Positions 1 through 8,216 of a stretch of 11,305 bases of DNA are shown here, in pieces. The first letter of the stretch is position 1. Each line of letters opens with the position of its first letter. This DNA comes from Dictyocoela muelleri. Taxonomy: Eukaryota; Microsporidia. Below the pieces are notes generated by a model. The model searched no databases and was not told where the DNA came from. It saw nothing but the letters and a program-made list of their open reading frames with translations. The position numbers were made by a program, and so were the translations under genes. The DNA lies in contig SDVU01000698.1 of the NCBI GenBank assembly GCA_016256075.1, forward strand, positions 1-11,305, read 5' to 3'.

Positions 1-77
1 TAAAAATTTAAATAAAAATTCTTTATATAAATTTAAAAAAAGTTTTCTTGAAACGTATTTCCAATACGGATACGTCA
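1..77 (+). repeat. 5' LTR, last 77 bp
   Basis: Matches 4019-4095 with 76 of 77 bases identical and ends in the same TACGTCA. The similarity stops within two bases after this CA, which sets the inner edge of the LTR. The rest of the 5' LTR lies before the window. Confidence 0.92.
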
Positions 78-78
78 A

Positions 79-90
79 CTTGAGCTCAAG
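79..90 (+). promoter_or_regulatory. 12-bp palindrome at the expected primer-binding site
   Basis: Starting two bases after the 5' LTR is CTTGAGCTCAAG, a perfect 12-bp palindrome. This is where a Ty3/gypsy element normally carries a site complementary to a tRNA 3' end, usually opening with TGG, and no such match is visible here. Self-primed elements of the Tf1/sushi type instead pair this region with the start of their own transcript. That start lies in the LTR part missing from the left edge, though the 3' LTR should hold a copy. I could not see a clear partner. The role is inference. Confidence 0.35.
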
Positions 91-900
91 TGACAACAGA
101 AACATAATTGCTCGCAACGAAAATTTTTTTCCAGAAAATAAAAACTACTTAGAGTTTGAAATTCAAATTGAAGGTCTAAATGAAAAATTAAAACAGAAAA
201 TGTTAATCATTGATAATTTTAAAGAAATAGACTTTATAAAATGGTTGAAAGATTTCGAAACATTATCTACAACTAATAAATGGAATGATAAAATAAAATA
301 CAACGTAGCATGTGCTTTAATTAAAGACGAATCGATTGACTTAGGTGAATGTGCAGAAAAATAGAAAATTTTAAAAACACTGATCATAAACTACGTCTAT
401 CCGAAATATGAGGAAAGACTTTACAAGAAAAAGTTAAATGCAATATATCAAGTAAATTTCTATTCAATACAAGAATATTACGATGAAATAGACAGACATA
501 TAAAAATACTAAATTTAATAAACAGAGTTTCTAAATCAGAATTAAATAAAAGATTTGAGGATGCATTTTATAATGGATTAGGTAAATATACCTATAGTAA
601 ATTAATAGAGCATGATTTTACGGATCATAATGAGTATTTTGTATACTTAAAAAATTAAGAAAACAAAATCTTAACTCGAAATAAGAAATATCGACAGGAA
701 TAAAAATATTTGACAACAGACCTCAAAAACTTTATATTGACAATGAAAGAATAAATATAAATTCTAAAAACCAAAATTCGAGAATAAAAAAATATTGCAA
801 ACTTCATAGATGGTGCGGACATACAACTGATGAATGCAATAAATACGATAAAAATTTTTATAATAATAAAAATAAACCCGATTCAAATTATTTAATAAAA
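80..900 (+). pseudogene. Gag region of the gypsy element, with zinc knuckle
   Basis: Structural-protein region of the LTR element, starting directly after the LTR. The translated stretch is lysine- and asparagine-rich and has no strongly conserved capsid motif that I recognise. Near its end (about 790-845) is CKLHRWCGHTTDEC, a Cys/His arrangement typical of the Gag nucleocapsid zinc knuckle of gypsy elements, where related proteins read C..H....H.T..C. This knuckle binds the element's RNA during packaging. No ATG is evident at the very start. The region is part of a broken fossil, so no functional protein is proposed. Confidence 0.75.
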
Positions 901-904
901 GAAT

Positions 905-1250
905 CTTACGAAAATTTTGAAGGTACATTGATAAGTGGTAAAATTAATGACAAAAATGTAGAATTAAGATTTGATTCAAGTGCCACGAAAAATTTTATGA
1001 ATCTAGATGTTATTTAAGAATTAGAACTCGAAATTACTGAATCGCATACAATAAATCTTGTTTTTAGGAAATGGCGAGAAAGTAGCTGCCAATAAATTAG
1101 TAGAGGTTGATATACATCTAAGAGAATTAGATCGACCATTAAAAGGAATATTTTACGTTTTAAATAATTTACCGGCAAAAATATTACTGGGGAGTGAATT
1201 TTTATTCGATAATGATATAAGTCTAGATTATAAGAATAAAGTCGTAATTG
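905..1250 (+). pseudogene. Aspartic protease region of the gypsy Pol
   Basis: Lies between the Gag zinc knuckle and reverse transcriptase, the normal protease position. A hydrophobic strand followed by a FDSSATKNFM-type segment (about 968-1000) marks the active-site flap region of a retropepsin-like domain. Further on, the ILLGSEFLFDNDISLDY segment (about 1180-1230) matches the conserved retropepsin C-terminal pattern in which (I/L)LG is followed by an aromatic residue and D. In the family this enzyme cleaves the Gag-Pol polyprotein. It is part of the fossil element. Confidence 0.7.
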
Positions 1251-1479
1251 TTTCCAATAAAATAATACAAATGCTAGGAAATAGGAAAATACCGAATGAT
1301 GAACTTGATAAAATTTTATATCAGAAAATTTTGCAAATAACTGACATTAAAAGTATAGAAAATACGGAATCAGAAAGTATTTTGAAAGATTACGTAAGTG
1401 AAAACGAAACTTTTACACATATAAAAATCGATCCAGTCAATTTATATATTGATAAAAAAATAAATGATCAAAAAATAAA

Positions 1480-2290
1480 AATTAAATATTATGCTGTTCC
1501 TATAAAATATGAAGAGAGGGCAAAATACGAAATTGAAAGACTTCTGAAAGCAGATATAATAGAAGAAAATCGATCACCTTATGCCAGTCCGTCATTTTTA
1601 ATTGAAAAGAAAAATCGAGAATTAAGACTTGTTGTCGATTATAGAATTGTTAACAATTATATAAAAGATGATATATCTTTAATTCCTAAAATTTTTGAAA
1701 ATTTATATAAGATTGAGAAGAGTAAATTTTTTACCAAAATCGACTTAAAAAATGGATTCAATCAGATTAAAATAGATGAAAATAGTAGAAATATTACAAG
1801 TTTTACTATATTTTGACGACAATATAGATATAAAAGAATTCTTTTTGGAATAAAATCCGGACCTAAAATTTTTCAAAAGACCATAAATATGATACTTGAT
1901 GGAATCAAAAATTGCATAGTTTACATAGACGATATTGTAATTTACGCAAAAACTACTGCGGAACATAATGATATTGTATTTAAAGTTCTTGAGAGATTGA
2001 AAGATTATAATGTAAAAATAAATTTTGATAAAAGAAAATTTTTAGTGGAAGAATTAGAAATATTAGGTAACATTATAATGAACGGAATAATCAAAGTTGA
2101 TACTGAAAATATTGAGAAACTAATAAACTTGGGAGGTCAAGTCAAGACAAAACGAGACATACAAAAAATAATTGGAATAATAACATGGTATAGAAATTTT
2201 ATACCAAATGTTAGTCGTAAAATTTCTAAATTAACTCAACTTTTAAAGAAAAATACAGATGAAAATGGTGCGAAGATCATAAAAGGATTT
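1480..2290 (+). pseudogene. Reverse transcriptase domain of the gypsy Pol
   Basis: Clear Ty3/gypsy reverse transcriptase. About 1530-1600 carries the block reading ADIIEENRSPYASPSFLIEK, followed by RLVVDYRIVNNY (about 1625-1660) and the palm strand FFTKIDLKNGFNQIKI (about 1729-1775), which holds the first catalytic aspartate. The YIDDIVIYA box at about 1921-1950 is the YxDD catalytic motif. The connecting segment with EELEILGNII (about 2048-2080) is also typical. The family copies element RNA into DNA in cytoplasmic particles. The whole region belongs to a broken fossil. Confidence 0.95.
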
Positions 2291-2299
2291 TAACTGAAA

Positions 2300-2700
2300 T
2301 TAAAGAAGAAATAAGATGCAAAGCTCAATTAAAATTTTCGGATTTTAACAGAAAATTTTATATTCAATGCGATGCTTCTGAAGATGGTTTGTGTGTTTCT
2401 ATTTCAAGAACATGGCGTCATAAGTTATTACAGCAAGAAATTCAATGATGTAGAAAGAAATTATTCAATCGTTGAAAAAGAAATGTTCGCAATAATAAAG
2501 ACTTTGGATTTTTACAGATATTTAATACAAGGATTTCCTATTCAAATCGAAACAGATAATAGAAATTGCCTTTTTGCAAATAAAATTATAAGTAAACGCA
2601 TAGAACGATGGAAATTAATTTTAAATGAATTTGATTTGGAATATAAAAGTATAACAGGTGAAAATAATAAAATTGCAGATAAATTATCACGATGTTTTGT
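2300..2700 (+). pseudogene. RNase H domain of the gypsy Pol
   Basis: The segment with SYYSKKFNDVERNYSIVEKE (about 2418-2482) is the conserved start of the Ty3/gypsy RNase H, with the catalytic glutamate in the VEKE block. QIETDNRNCLF (about 2543-2575) carries the next conserved aspartate. The stretch with KIADKLSR (about 2668-2697) matches the terminal N..AD.LSR pattern that closes the domain in this family. It removes the RNA strand during reverse transcription. It belongs to the same fossil. Confidence 0.92.
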
Positions 2701-2799
2701 AATAAATACTTCTGAAGAAACATATATATACAAGAAAATAAAGGATTTTTTAGAATATGATGAAAATACAAAAGAAAAATTAAAAGATAACAGAAACAG

Positions 2800-3750
2800 A
2801 TTTATTGTGAAGAGTTTACATATTGAAGATTTTATAAAAATTATGCATGAGTGGGGAGTACATATCGGTATGAGTTCTTTATATAATAATTTGAAACCTT
2901 ATTATAAAATTGAAGATATAAAAAATAATATCAAAAAAGTTGTTAAAAAATGTAACTTATGTGTAAGATGTAAAAGTAAAACGAATGAAAAAATCAAAAA
3001 GTATAAAATAACATCAAATGAAAAAATGAAAATCTTATGTTCTGATATTTTTGGACCTTTTGACTTAAGATTTTTTGACAACAACAATAATTCACATAAA
3101 GGTTTTTTATTAACAATAACCGATATATACAGTAGATATACTGAAACATATTTTTCGACCAATATAACCGGAAATACACTGATTTATAAATTTCAAGTTT
3201 GGATAGAGAAATACTCTAAACCAAATACAATTATATGCGATAACGGAAAACAATACACGAGCAAGATTTTCCAAGATTATTTGATTGCAAATGATATTAA
3301 AAATATTTCTACACCAATATATCATCCATCATCAAATGGAATAAGTGAAAGATTGAATAAAACAATTGCGGAAATACTTAGAATTTATAAAGGTTTTCGG
3401 ATAAAGAAAGTCGTTGAATTTATTAACAGGAGATTAAACATAAATTATCATAGAACTATTCAAGAGCAACCTCACAATATTATTTTCGGATTTTCACAAT
3501 ACAATATTTTGAAAAATAAAGAAGATTTTAAACCAAATTTATAACAAGTAAATAAAAATTTAAGTAAAAAGAATCGCAAATTTATTAATTTGAATTTAGG
3601 AGATAAAATTTATATAAAAAATTTTAATAAATCTAAAATTGATGATTTATTTATAGGACCATTTATTATAGAAGACAAAAGTGATAAAAATTTATGGTTT
3701 AAAGTGAATGGTAAAGTTGAATGGATACATAGGGATGATATTAAGGTATT
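2800..3750 (+). pseudogene. Integrase of the gypsy Pol with GPY/F-like tail
   Basis: The zinc-binding region includes HIGMSSLYNNL and a CNLCVRCK pair (about 2862-2975). The DDE core follows: CSDIFGPF (about 3038-3062) with the first aspartate, IICDNGKQYTS (about 3232-3265) with the second, and HPSSNGISERLNKT (about 3322-3365) with the glutamate. The D-to-E distance is close to the usual D35E spacing. The C-terminal stretch near 3590-3750 contains LFIGPFIIE, which matches the GPY/F module of Ty3/gypsy integrases. No chromodomain follows. Integrase joins element DNA to the chromosome. This copy is part of the broken fossil. Confidence 0.93.
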
Positions 3751-3769
3751 TGAGAATTAAATTTATTCT

Positions 3770-3781
3770 GGAAGGGTAGAT
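3770..3781 (+). promoter_or_regulatory. Purine-rich tract before the 3' LTR
   Basis: The tract GGAAGGGTAGAT ends directly at the TG that opens the 3' LTR. This is the standard position and composition of the polypurine tract that primes plus-strand DNA in LTR elements. Confidence 0.75.
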
Positions 3782-4095
3782 TGTGGTATCCCACATATCT
3801 TAAACGGTTTAAAAGATAAGTTCAAAACGTTAAAAAACAATTTGTTCATTTTATTACTTAAATTCAGATTAAACTATTAAAGAAAAATAAATTTTATTTT
3901 TACCCTGAATTATGAATAACAACAACAAACCATACCAGACACCAGACACACCAGACACCAGACACACCAGACACTATGATATTGTTTATTCAAAAAATAA
4001 GACTTACGATTTTAAAAATAAAAATTTAAATAAAAATTCTTTATATAAATTTTAAAAAAGTTTTCTTGAAACGTATTTCCAATACGGATACGTCA
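3782..4095 (+). repeat. 3' LTR, 314 bp, TG...CA
   Basis: Starts with TGTGGTATCCCACA just after the polypurine tract and ends with GTCA. Its last 77 bp match the 5' LTR at the window start with a single difference. The first 14 bases form a TGTGG/CCACA inverted repeat around TATC. Inside it lies a CCAGACA-type tandem repeat (3935-3974). The LTR supplies promoter and polyadenylation signals in this family, but I cannot place these precisely in such AT-rich sequence. Confidence 0.88.
3935..3974 (+). repeat. CCAGACA tandem repeat inside the LTR
   Basis: Forty bases made of a 16-bp unit (CCAGACACCAGACACA) present 2.5 times. The unit itself is built from alternating 7-bp and 9-bp CCAGACA words. 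Its GC content stands out from the surrounding LTR. Its equivalent in the 5' LTR lies outside the window. Confidence 0.9.
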
Positions 4096-4497
4096 AAAAG
4101 GTGCTCGAAATTCAAAAGTAATATGTCACAAAAAACAAAAAATACAGAAAAAATTAAGATTTTCATGGTTTTGCAAAATTTGAAAACAATGTTCGATATT
4201 GATAGATTCCGAATTTTAGAATCTGAAAATTGACTTTGAGATAATATTAAAGTTTAATTTTTATTTTTTTTTAAAAAATCATTTTCATAATAATTATATA
4301 CTTTATAATTGTAGAATATCAAAGAAAGGTTATATTACATTATAAAATCTCTTTAGAAAAAAATTAGAGATTATATTGAAAATAATCCAGTTAAAATTGG
4401 AGACACTTTTAAGAAATACAATTTTATGAAAGCTCTGGGAAAAATATGGATTAGAAATAAAAAGAGCAAAAAGCCTTGATTTTTGGATTGCTTGATG
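4096..4497. other. AT-rich spacer with two weak short frames
   Basis: Lies between the gypsy 3' LTR and the MULE-1 target duplication. A plus-strand frame at 4123-4233 begins with ATG and encodes 36 residues (start MSQKTKNTEK). A second frame at 4357-4479 is open for 40 codons and reads DYIENNPVKIGDTFKKYNF in its middle, which loosely resembles a helix-turn-helix segment, but it has no ATG near its start. Neither is recognised, and in sequence this AT-rich such frames could be chance. They may also be remnants of whatever MULE-1 inserted into. Confidence 0.3.
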
Positions 4498-4505
4498 TTA
4501 AAAGC
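4498..4505 (+). repeat. MULE-1 target duplication, left copy
   Basis: TTAAAAGC, repeated exactly at 6204-6211 just outside the opposite terminus. Eight bases is within the usual 8-11 bp for Mutator-like insertions. Confidence 0.7.
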
Positions 4506-4576
4506 CGTTAGGTGACAACTCGCCAATAGGCGAGTTGTCACCTAACTCGCAAAAATTTAAATGATGACAACTCGCC
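4506..4576 (+). repeat. MULE-1 left terminal inverted repeat
   Basis: Reading inward it carries GGTGACAACTCGCC, then the inverse GGCGAGTTGTCACC, then a partial AACTCGC and finally GACAACTCGCC (4566-4576). The same order of motifs is found reading inward from the right end at 6203-6132, with an estimated 70% identity by eye. The first two motifs form a perfect palindrome here (4508-4545). Confidence 0.82.
4508..4545. repeat. Perfect 17-bp inverted repeat with 4-base loop
   Basis: TTAGGTGACAACTCGCC is followed by AATA and then its exact reverse complement. This is the outermost part of the left MULE-1 terminus. As single-stranded DNA or RNA it would form a strong hairpin. The motif probably duplicates a transposase-binding site, which is inference from its repetition in both termini. 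Confidence 0.95.
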
Positions 4577-4722
4577 AGAAACATTAAAAAACATTTAATT
4601 AAGATTGTAAACAGATTTAATGAAAAATAATAAAAAATGTTATTATAATATAATAAATTAAAATATTTTTTTCTGTTTTACAAAATAAACAATAAAATTT
4701 CATATTAAAAAAGTAAAGGCAT

Positions 4723-6130
4723 TTATTGAGTTTTCCAACCTAACAAATTATCAAGGGATTCAAAAAATTTATCATCATTTAATAAATAATAATTTTCAAC
4801 TATTATACGAATTTTTTTCTCCTTAGCACAATTTTCATCAAATCACAAATCGATATCGTTTGAAGCTTGAATTAACTTATATCTTATTCATTCCTCTTTT
4901 TTCTGAAGTAAAGTTATCAAACGAGCAATAGTCGGATGCGAAATATGAGATTTATTATTTATACTTCGATGCCAAGCTTTCAAAGAATTCGTTGTCCTAG
5001 GTTGACATTTTTTTATTCTTTCATAACATGACAAAAATGAAATTAGATATGATGGGTCATTTTGATCAGAGCCTATGTAGACTTTTTCGATATATTTAAA
5101 AAATGATTTATTAATATTAGTTAATAAATATTCATTAGCTAGTTTTTTGATACTCGAAAAACTCTTAGCAACTTCTGATAGTGTATAAAAAGATAAACTT
5201 AAAATATTTCTAATAATTTTTCTTAATTGAAATTTTTCTTTGTAAAATTTTGTCAATCCTTCAAAATAAACCCTTCTTTAAATTATTTGAGAGAAATGAA
5301 AAAGGCAACCTACTGATTCTGATTTTACAAAAACATTTTGCACTGCATTTATAAATCTTTTCAAAATCTGTTATTATTAATTCTTGCTGATAGTTAATTT
5401 TTTTAAATATGGTATTAAATATTTTTTCATAAGCAGACTGTGTTTTTGTTTTGCACAAAACATATGCTAGTGAAAAAGATCTGTCGAATAAATCCATGGA
5501 TAGAAATCAACTGCGTGAAACCATATGATGCTATGTTAAAAGTACCATCAATCATCCATATTTGTGATTTTTTTTTGAAAACTTAGCTGAATATCTGAGG
5601 CGAAAAAAAAACAAATCTTTCCTTATCATCTAACCCGCTATCGAATAATAAGAATTTTTCATTTTGCAAATTTCTTTTCAAAATTTCGGGAATATCATCA
5701 ATAACTTTATTTTCGGCAATAAAATTCTTATTTCTCGTTCTGTTTATAGTTCTTGAAAGTGATTTCAGTTTTGGTAAGCTATTTATTTCGGAATCTTTAA
5801 GTTCACTAGATATGCTAGTTATTACATCAATTGGGAGTTCACTAGTATTTTGAGCTCTTTGTTATAACTTATGCATTATTATTAATTGTTGAATCATATT
5901 TTCATTTTTAGCATGATTACTATGCTGTTTTACATTGTAAGATTGTTATGTGAATCGGTAGTAATTCTTGAATTGCACGATCTGAATTTGCATCGCCATA
6001 AAAGAATTACATTTTCCTCTCTGACTTTGTTATAAATGTAAAAGTTATGAATAAGTAGATCGTTATTTCTCTGGCTCTTAAGAAAATAAATGATAAGGGT
6101 AAATGTAATTTTTAAAATAAATTTCTTTTT
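4723..6130 (-). pseudogene. MULE-1 transposase pseudogene
   Basis: Relic of a ~470-codon Mutator-like transposase. From the N-terminus: a FLYWCH-like zinc finger (about 6075-5950; HNFYIYNK, then WRCKFRSCNSRITTD), a linker with LPKLKSLSRTINRTRNK and EKFLLFDSG, the first catalytic block QIWMIDGTFNIASYGF (aspartate at 5547-5549) followed by QLISIHGF, the second block IITDFEK (aspartate at 5366-5368), and the C-terminal RTTNSLKAWHRSINNK segment followed by HPTIARLITLLQKKEE, typical of MULE transposases. The frame continues past an in-frame TGA at 4888-4890 and another at 4843-4845, ending at TAA 4723-4725 after SLDNLLGWKTQ. Further stops, and frame changes near 5260, 5500, 5575 and 5935, make it non-functional. 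No ATG is visible before the finger, so the start is uncertain. Confidence 0.88.
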
Positions 6131-6131
6131 T

Positions 6132-6203
6132 GGCAAGTTGTCACCTTTATCTGTTTTGGCGAGTTGGGTGAGCCGCGCCCACAGACGAGTTGTCTCCCTG
6201 CCT
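6132..6203 (-). repeat. MULE-1 right terminal inverted repeat
   Basis: Contains GGCAAGTTGTCACC (6132-6145), GGCGAGTTGGGTG (6158-6170) and GACGAGTTGTC (6184-6194). Together they mirror the left terminus motif by motif. The copies are more diverged here than on the left. The stretch around 6165-6182 is unusually GC-rich for the window. Confidence 0.8.
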
Positions 6204-6211
6204 TTAAAAGC
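6204..6211 (+). repeat. MULE-1 target duplication, right copy
   Basis: TTAAAAGC, identical to 4498-4505. Confidence 0.7.
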
Positions 6212-6720
6212 AAATAATGTTTTCTTAAGATGGTTGATGTTCTGAATGCTGATTTATTAATTTAAATATATAAAAACCACATTCCGAAACTTTCTTATAT
6301 AATATCCGATAATTAGTTTGCATATTATTTAGTGAACAAAATAGATTGTTTTTATAATACTGTTTGTCATAGTGAAACTTCGTTGTTCCTAAAACAAAGG
6401 TAAACACTCGAAAAATCGAAAGCCTCTAGATATATCTCGAGAATATAAAACACTATTCTTATGGCATAAATCCATCAACGATCATTATCTGTTTTCATGT
6501 TTTTTGGAATTATAAAAATACTGAATTGTGGGATTTTCTTTTAATTATTATTAATAAATAACTTTTAGTATATTATTTAAATTATTAATCTTAATTATCG
6601 TCACATGGTGGAGATAGTGGCGGGTTAGAGTACGGGACAATTTTAAAAAAAAATATATTTAAATTTTAAAATACAAACATTAAGTTATATTAAAAATTAT
6701 TTTTTAAATAAAAAACAAAA
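6212..6720. other. Spacer without recognisable gene
   Basis: AT-rich sequence after MULE-1. A minus-strand open stretch at 6225-6407 gives about 60 residues (start MFTFVLGTTKFHYDK) with no motif I recognise. It may be a fragment of older mobile DNA or chance. A short region of higher GC content near 6600-6640 (CATGGTGGAGATAGTGGCGG) is distinct in composition but shows no paired repeat or coding signal that I can defend. Confidence 0.4.
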
Positions 6721-6726
6721 ATTCAG

Positions 6727-7150
6727 AAAATCAATTTTTATTGCAGATGATCCGAAGTATACTTGTATGTATCGAATCAATTATGCGCGATCTATTATCC
6801 TCCCCGTAAAGACAGACGCAATTGTTATCTAATTCCATCTATCACATATACCGATGTGTTAAAACGCCCACTTAATGACCTTGACCGTGTATTGGGTTTA
6901 TTATCTGTTACCATTTGTATCAATACTTTAGCACCCACTTTAAACGCAGATACATCATCCGGCAATTCATTCTCTGTACAATCCTATTTGCTACAAATTG
7001 TGTGCTGTAATTTACTCTTTCACTAGCAGATTCTCTGTCTAAATGCTCGACATAAAAATATTCCATACATTAGACACACCTTCCATCACAGAAAAATACT
7101 CATCATCTTCTTTTTCATTCATATTTATATCATGATTTAAAGTATTTAAT
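6727..7150 (-). pseudogene. Integrase-tail fossil of a second retroelement-like element
   Basis: Minus-strand coding remnant. The segment at about 6840-6975 reads ELPDDVSAFKVGAKVLIQMV and continues with NKPNTRSRSLSGRFNTSVYV. This resembles the small barrel domain at the C-terminus of gypsy-type integrases, including host-captured ones: a hydrophobic VG.KVL strand, a basic loop, and F...YV. The stretch before it (about 6975-7060) reads EHLDRESASERVNYSTQF and fits the segment between core and tail. No integrase core, LTR or partner domain is found nearby, so this is a truncated, broken fragment. It is a different family and orientation from the element at 1-4095. Confidence 0.6.
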
Positions 7151-7199
7151 AATTTATTGTCACAGGCTTATGTGATTCCAGGCTTTTGTGGTCCAACAA

Positions 7200-7645
7200 A
7201 TAAAATTTTTTAAAAAAAAGATTTTTTAATATTTCCGACAGAACCACAATTTTTAAAAAACTGAGTTTAATTATTTGTGTACGGGTAGTACAGATTTTTT
7301 TAATTTATAGTTTTTTGGAGGGTAAATATTTTAAAAAAAAGAAAATATATTTGAAAAAGTAAAATATTCGAAATGAAGATATATTTATCTAACGAGAAAA
7401 TAATACTTGGTGAGTAAATTTTATTTAAAATATTTTATATAGAAAATAGTTTCGGCTGATATGTTCGCTGATTTATTTAAATAAATATTTTTTAATAATT
7501 GAAAAGATTAAGATTAAATATAAACCACGAGTTTTAAATGAAATAATTTCATACAATCTTGTTATTCAGAGATTGTCTGGTAATTTTTTATCATAACTAC
7601 ACATAATTAATTTTTTAAATGAAAATCTCAAAATTCATAACCATA
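7200..7645. other. AT-rich spacer
   Basis: Mostly A/T runs with no reading frame, paired repeat or RNA structure that I can support. A GTGTACGGGTAGTACAG segment near 7278-7294 weakly recalls GAGTACGGGACAATTTT near 6629, but the match is too short to call a repeat. Confidence 0.5.
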
Positions 7646-7652
7646 AAATATT

Positions 7653-7775
7653 ATGAAACAAATAAGCCCTAGCCATAAGTTAATTACTCTTAATATTCAA
7701 GAAAAACAAGAAATAATCTCTTTTATTCGTACAGACAAATATCATATATTATATTACATGCTAGAACATCCATAG
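7653..7775 (+). pseudogene. Short frame resembling a transposase helix-turn-helix start
   Basis: ATG at 7653 opens a 40-residue frame. Residues 8-30 read HKLITLNIQEKQEIISFI and on, which resembles the opening helix of CENP-B/pogo-type DNA-binding domains (basic residue, T.L...K..II). The last ~10 codons already lie in repeat copy A, so the frame looks cut off where the repeat begins. No downstream DDE domain is present. It could be a truncated DNA-transposon fragment or chance; confidence is low. Confidence 0.25.
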
Positions 7776-7966
7776 CTGCCAACCCGGATAGTTGTCTCCA
7801 ACCATAGTCTTATGAACTTTGGTTCCTGGTGTTCCAATAATACGTCACTTCCTAAGCTACCAATAAGCCCAGCTGTATACGCGATTTTCGTTTTATCAAT
7901 GACTCTGCAGGATACAGGTAATTAGAGGCTTTTTCATGATATTTTATTTATCACTACTTTTTCCGA

Positions 7967-8006
7967 GATGCGTCGCCGCACTCATCCCCACACCTAGGAG
8001 AGTCCC
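7967..8006 (+). repeat. Conserved 40-bp core, copy A
   Basis: Starts GATGCGTCGCCGCACTCATC and ends GAGTCCC. It matches 8857-8896 at 36 of 40 bases, well above the surrounding identity of the two copies, and is far more GC-rich than the flanks. The contrast suggests either selection or recent shared origin of this block. Confidence 0.8.
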
Positions 8007-8131
8007 TTCTGCTTCATTGTCATATTATACCAAGTCTTAATCAGCTATACTACACTGGAACAACTGTATATTACACTATAATTATATGGTTATGACCGCT
8101 TAATGTCATTCCCTCATTATTTATTAAAGAG

Positions 8132-8207
8132 TGACGTCAGCGGGATTCGAACCACGATACTTAAATTTTACATTCAAGAGTGTTAACCACTAAGCTATCT
8201 GGCTAAT
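8132..8207 (-). promoter_or_regulatory. tRNA-like head of copy A with A and B boxes
   Basis: Minus strand. The A-box-like TAGCTTAGTGG (8197-8187) and the B-box-like GGTTCGAATCC (8153-8143) are spaced as in tRNA genes, which would allow RNA polymerase III transcription. It is not a working tRNA: the D stem does not pair, only the two innermost T-stem pairs hold, and the acceptor ends do not match. A TTGAA/TTTAA pairing around TGTAAAA sits where the anticodon arm would be, but no anticodon can be assigned safely. Confidence 0.65.
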
Positions 8208-8216
8208 ATAAATTAT

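Larger units (their letters stand above)
1..4095 (+). mobile_element. Ty3/gypsy LTR retrotransposon fossil, 5' end cut by window
   Basis: A near full-length Ty3/gypsy (Metaviridae-type) element in plus orientation. Seen in order: part of the 5' LTR, a Gag region with a zinc knuckle, an aspartic-protease region, reverse transcriptase, RNase H, integrase with an HHCC-like zinc-binding region and a DDE core, a GPY/F-like C-terminal module, a purine-rich tract and a 3' LTR. The order protease-RT-RNase H-integrase defines Ty3/gypsy and excludes Ty1/copia, which has integrase before RT. No chromodomain or envelope-like frame is seen after integrase. The body is broken, with roughly half a dozen or more interruptions, so it is a fossil. 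The visible 77 bp of the two LTRs differ at one base, which suggests a recent insertion. The target duplication cannot be checked because the left end lies outside the window. Confidence 0.95.
4506..6203 (-). mobile_element. Mutator-like DNA transposon MULE-1 (decayed)
   Basis: A 1698-bp element bounded by TTAAAAGC direct repeats. It carries roughly 72-bp, imperfect terminal inverted repeats (4506-4576 and 6132-6203), each built from several copies of a GACAACTCGCC motif in both orientations. Between them lies one minus-strand transposase relic with a FLYWCH-like finger and the MULE catalytic core. The size, single gene and termini are those of a simple autonomous MULE that has since decayed. 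Confidence 0.88.
7748..8207 (-). repeat. tRNA-headed repeat, copy A (SINE-like)
   Basis: About 460 bp, repeated in diverged form at 8645-9400. Both copies share, in plus order: TATATTACATG, a CCAAC..GGATAGT/CGAATAGT block, GGTAATTAGAGG, the 40-bp core, a TTAATGTCATTCCC block and a tRNA-like segment. Read on the minus strand it begins with a tRNA-like head and continues into an unrelated body, as a tRNA-derived SINE does. There is no coding frame. The 3' end on the minus strand has no clear poly-A or simple-repeat tail, so the SINE label is an inference from the internal promoter and the repetition. Confidence 0.65.

Noticed and set aside
2542-3325. Several minus-strand open frames of 60-86 residues
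   Set aside because: They are antisense to strongly recognisable RNase H and integrase regions, and have no motif of their own.
3935-3974. CRISPR or telomere-like array
   Set aside because: It is a short simple tandem repeat inside an LTR with no spacers, and it lacks a telomeric motif.
1-4095. Ty1/copia or envelope-bearing retrovirus
   Set aside because: Integrase follows RNase H, which is the Ty3/gypsy order, and there is no frame after integrase that could be an envelope.
6763-7026. Plus-strand 87-residue open frame
   Set aside because: It is the antisense shadow of the minus-strand integrase-tail fossil, which has the recognisable motif pattern.
6600-7310. A bounded element with CGGGTTAGAG or TACGGG ends
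   Set aside because: The shared words are only 6-10 bases, their orientations are inconsistent, and no target duplication was found.
8132-8207. A functional tRNA gene on the minus strand
   Set aside because: The A and B boxes are present, but the D stem, acceptor stem and most of the T stem do not pair, and the segment is part of a repeat.
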